From Paraspadella gotoi (taxonomy: Eukaryota > Chaetognatha), in NCBI GenBank assembly GCA_051294375.1, contig CM119269.1, forward strand, positions 16,295,010-16,359,009: a stretch of 64,000 nt of DNA, written 5' to 3'. Both the position numbers and the translations under genes were made by a program. A model generated the notes under the pieces. The model saw nothing but the letters and a program-made list of their open reading frames with translations, had not been told where the DNA came from and ran no database searches. This document shows, in pieces, positions 59,310-64,000 of this stretch (the first letter of the stretch is position 1; each line of letters opens with the position of its first letter).

Positions 59310-62090
59310 TCAGTATTCGCGCCTCCGGAATCCGGCTTTGCCGAGACCGGATCCGCCCTCGTCGCCCTCGCGCAACACGTCGCCCTCCCCGGCGCCGGAC
59401 GCGTAGGAGAATTTGCTCGCGCCGGATTTTTGATTCCAACTTCGGCCGGGATCTGAAGGGGGCGGGGAAGAGAGAGGCGGGGGGAGTGGGTAAGGTGGGT
59501 GAGGGAAAGGAAAGTGAGCGACTGTGAATTATAGCGGATAGGATAGCGTCGTGTGATGGGAGAATGCGATGGGAATGTGGGTGGAAAGATAAACCAAATT
59601 GAGGAGTGCGGTGGCCCTTCAACGAGGGAACGCATAGAAAAGCCGTGTACTAATAAATCGAGATATTTCTTTTTCGGTATACTAATTATGCGGACTAGAA
59701 AAAAAATACGTGTTTATTATCATTCTCTCCGTATTTAATCATGCTAGGAATTTTATATAAAAAATGTCACGCTCTGGTGGTCCTATCACCACAGATGGAT
59801 TAAAGCTGTTTCTTTCGCAGCGCCTCTGTGGCTCAGTGGTCTAATGCACCATCCCAATGTGCGTCCCTGGTTCGAACCCCGAGGTTGTCATGTAGAAAGT
59901 GGGATGGACAGGGTAACCCGCCTGTAGGCATGACCCTACTGCCAGATCCAAAGCTCTGGACTACGAGAACAAGCTGTCTCGCTATCACCACGAGGTGACA
60001 CCGCTGTGGGTGTAACGCCCTGTAAAACCAGCCTCTTCAACGCTACTTTTATCATTTTTTTCATAAAATGAATCAAAAGATCGGCCGATCGATTCTGCTA
60101 AAGTTTCAAAAAAAAAAGAAAAACAGATCCACATGTATTGAGATCTATCATAAAAATATGTCTTAAACCGAGCATCCATAGTAACATACGTCAATTATTA
60201 ATGATTAAAATATCGGGGCGAGAATTTCCTGACCTCCGTGACCGAATTCGGTGAAGGCGTGATTCTCCCCGAAATTCGGTTTAAAGACGACTGACGACGA
60301 TGTCGACGACGACGATGTCGACGACGACGACGTTTGAAGAACATCACCTCGATTCGTTAATTTCTTTGTGCCTCCTGGAATTACAGTGATACCGGGTTGC
60401 GTCTACGCTAAAAAGAATCCTAGGTTTATTGACATGAATTAGTACGGTCGGGGGGTATACAAAATTCGGAAAATGAGATTGAATACTTTTTTTTCACTAC
60501 TATTTACTGAGAAAAGGCGTTTTTTAATGGGTTTTGTTAACAAAGATTATATTTTTTTTTTATTTAGAACAAATTTTGGTTACCGAATATTGTATTCCTT
60601 TAACGACACTAACATTTAACGGCTAAACTTCGGGGACAATTTTCGTAATCTACCAACGCCACATGGAAAGGACAATACATTTAACAACTACCAGTGACAC
60701 TACTACTAAATCCCGAGAATGGTGCGTATTCTGCCGACAAATAGACAGACCGAGAATTAGACAACTTAAAAGTTTTCATCTTGTAAAGCGAAACATAAAA
60801 AGATCTACCGCCGTTGGCGTTGGCGTCGTTTTCGTTGCCTCCGTCGCTTTTGTCTGAAGGAAATTTCGATTCACCCGTTTTCACTTTTATCTTTTGACAT
60901 TTATCACTGGCCCGGGGTTTTGTGAAACATATGCGACAGTCAGACAGGATTCTTATCACCCACCCGTTTTATATCAGATCTTCACTCACTCATTTCAAAT
61001 ACAAGAAAACAAAACTATACTAAAAAAAATTAAACTAAACTAAAATATAAACATTCGTCGCCACCTTTTAATCCTCCGTGACGGGAGTAATAGTTCTTGC
61101 CGACATTCAAGTTGAGATTGTCGGCCGCGACGGGCTGCTTCTCTCTCGGGGCGACCGACACGTTTTTCTTGATGCTCCAAACTTCATCGAGGTCAAAGTC
61201 GAATCCTGGGGAAATAGCGAGGAGCAGGGGACTTTATTTATGAAAAAAAAATTAAAAACTGTTTTTCTAATATAAAATTATATTAATTTTTTTTATTTAT
61301 TTTTAAATTTAATTCAATTTAGTCTAATGTAATGAAACAAATAATCTTGTAATTTTTCATAACTAAGTATTAAATATCTATTAATTCATATTTTTGCAAA
61401 TTTTCAAAATTTTCAAAAAACTTGTACAATTATAACTTTACGTCTCATGAAAAAAAAAAACTTTTAAATAACAAGAACCAAGACATAGAAGAAAGCATAG
61501 TATCGATAGTATTAATGATAGTGTTCCTGAAAAGTATAATGGCGTTCACCATTTGGAATGGATCTCCTTCTCGGCGGAAACTCGCTTTTCCTCCATACGT
61601 AATCTTCGTCATCTCCAAAGTTGGAACCTCTCCTTCCCCCTCCTCCTCCTCCTCCTCCTCCTCCTCCTCCTCCCGATCCTCCGCCGGGGTCTCGCGGTGA
61701 GTTCGGCCCGTGATACAAGAATTTTCGTGAGCCTGTGAAAATTGATAAAGGTTGAAGTTTATCGGACGCAAATATAATCCCCAGGAAAACTCGGTTTTTT
61801 TTTTTATTAAATAAAAAAATTAGTTATTGACTTTTATCGACGTTTTCGAGGGAAATCAGCGCAAATTACCGTCTAAAACTAACATTGACATGCTTAGATT
61901 TTTAAATATTTCAAAAATAGAAACTTCCATTCCTAAGTCAGTTTTAGAAATAGAAACGAGATTTTCGCGATCAAAGCCTGAGTTAATAGAAGAGTAAATA
62001 AACATGAAAACGGAGAAAGTAAAAATAGTCTTTACCGTCCAATTCTTGATCTAATAATCCCTTTTTGCCTTTTTGCTTTAACTTGGACAT
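59310..62090 (-). CDS. unidentified 220-residue low-complexity protein, five exons
   Basis: Exons 62090-62036, 61732-61550, 61205-61065, 60374-60234 and 59452-59310, all joined in phase 1 with clean GT-AG sites. The product starts MSKLKQKGKKGLLDQELDG, then a poly-Gly stretch coded by a trinucleotide microsatellite, DYVWRKSEFPPRRRSIPNG, FDFDLDEVWSIKKNVSVAPR, NLNLNVGKNYYSRHGGLKG, a Ser/Thr run coded by a (TCG)n tract, VVFKPNFGENHAFTEFGHG and a Gly/Glu-rich end finishing GFRRREY. It has no signal peptide or membrane helix and is likely a basic, disordered intracellular protein. RGG/GGR-rich and Tyr-containing segments would be compatible with RNA binding or cytoskeletal roles, but nothing identifies the family. 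Confidence 0.7.
59818..60017 (+). repeat. tRNA-derived SINE
   Basis: Clear head: GCGCCTCTGTGGCTCAGTGG (A-box) and, about 40 bases on, CTGGTTCGAACCCCG (B-box). The following body has GTAACCCGCCTGTA and GATCCAAAGCTCTGGACT, shared in diverged form with the repeats at 1963 and 2383, and it ends near GGGTGTAACGCCC. It does not fold as a full tRNA (no proper anticodon arm), so it is a SINE. It lies in intron 4 of the 59310-62090 gene, antisense to it. Confidence 0.85.

Positions 62091-64000
<1,910 letters not shown>

Noticed and set aside
59818-59890. A functional tRNA gene.
   Set aside because: A- and B-boxes are present, but the anticodon arm and acceptor stem do not pair, and a SINE body follows.

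Overview
This is a gene-dense piece of a eukaryotic, almost certainly animal, nuclear genome. GC-rich coding exons sit in AT-rich introns with clean GT-AG junctions. The window carries many (GA)n, (GAAA)n and trinucleotide microsatellites, tRNA-derived SINEs, a Tc1/mariner-type miniature element and hammerhead-ribozyme-bearing fold-back elements. An allatostatin-C-type neuropeptide precursor points to a protostome. An oligoadenylate-synthase-like gene argues against insects and nematodes, where that family is generally missing. The exact lineage cannot be read from the window. Ten undetermined bases (49034-49043) and several one-base frame slips suggest a draft assembly.

Layout. 313-875 (-): first exons of a cytochrome P450 that runs off the left edge. 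1960-2625: two tandem SINE-like units. 3300-3410: a small hammerhead hairpin. 3735-7718 (+): an XK-related membrane protein in 11 exons. 8156-13654 (-): a 2'-5' oligoadenylate-synthase-like gene in 3 exons, whose 4-kb second intron holds a 1.2-kb fold-back element with a hammerhead motif in each arm. 15088-19551 (+): glycogen synthase in 10 exons, divergent from the OAS-like gene across 1.4 kb. 21234-35625 (+): a six-thioredoxin-domain ER protein of the TXNDC5/protein-disulfide-isomerase class in 12 exons. Its 9.2-kb sixth intron contains a complete second XK-related gene (24647-31822, same strand), whose own first intron holds another hammerhead palindrome. 36025-40722 (-): an unidentified 4-exon gene whose third intron contains a SINE, a MITE and microsatellites. 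40723-44886: mostly repeats, with two coding-like islands. 44887-47157 (+): allatostatin-C-like neuropeptide precursor in 4 exons. 48953-56294 (+): a long unidentified gene of many small exons encoding a Ser/Pro-rich and acidic protein. 56976-57737 (-): a probable secreted discoidin-like (F5/8 type C) protein. 59310-62090 (-): an unidentified 220-residue low-complexity protein in 5 exons, with a SINE in its last intron. 62091-64000: no convincing gene.

The genes form no single pathway: they cover secretory-pathway redox folding, glycogen synthesis, nucleotide signalling, membrane proteins and a neuropeptide. The most unusual structures are the hammerhead fold-back family (at least five motif copies at three loci), the nested XK-related gene, the doubled thioredoxin array ending in a KDEL-like tail, and a (CT)n microsatellite that supplies the polypyrimidine tract of a constitutive exon. 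Exon junctions were derived by eye from splice motifs and phase. In most genes all phases agree, which is strong internal support.
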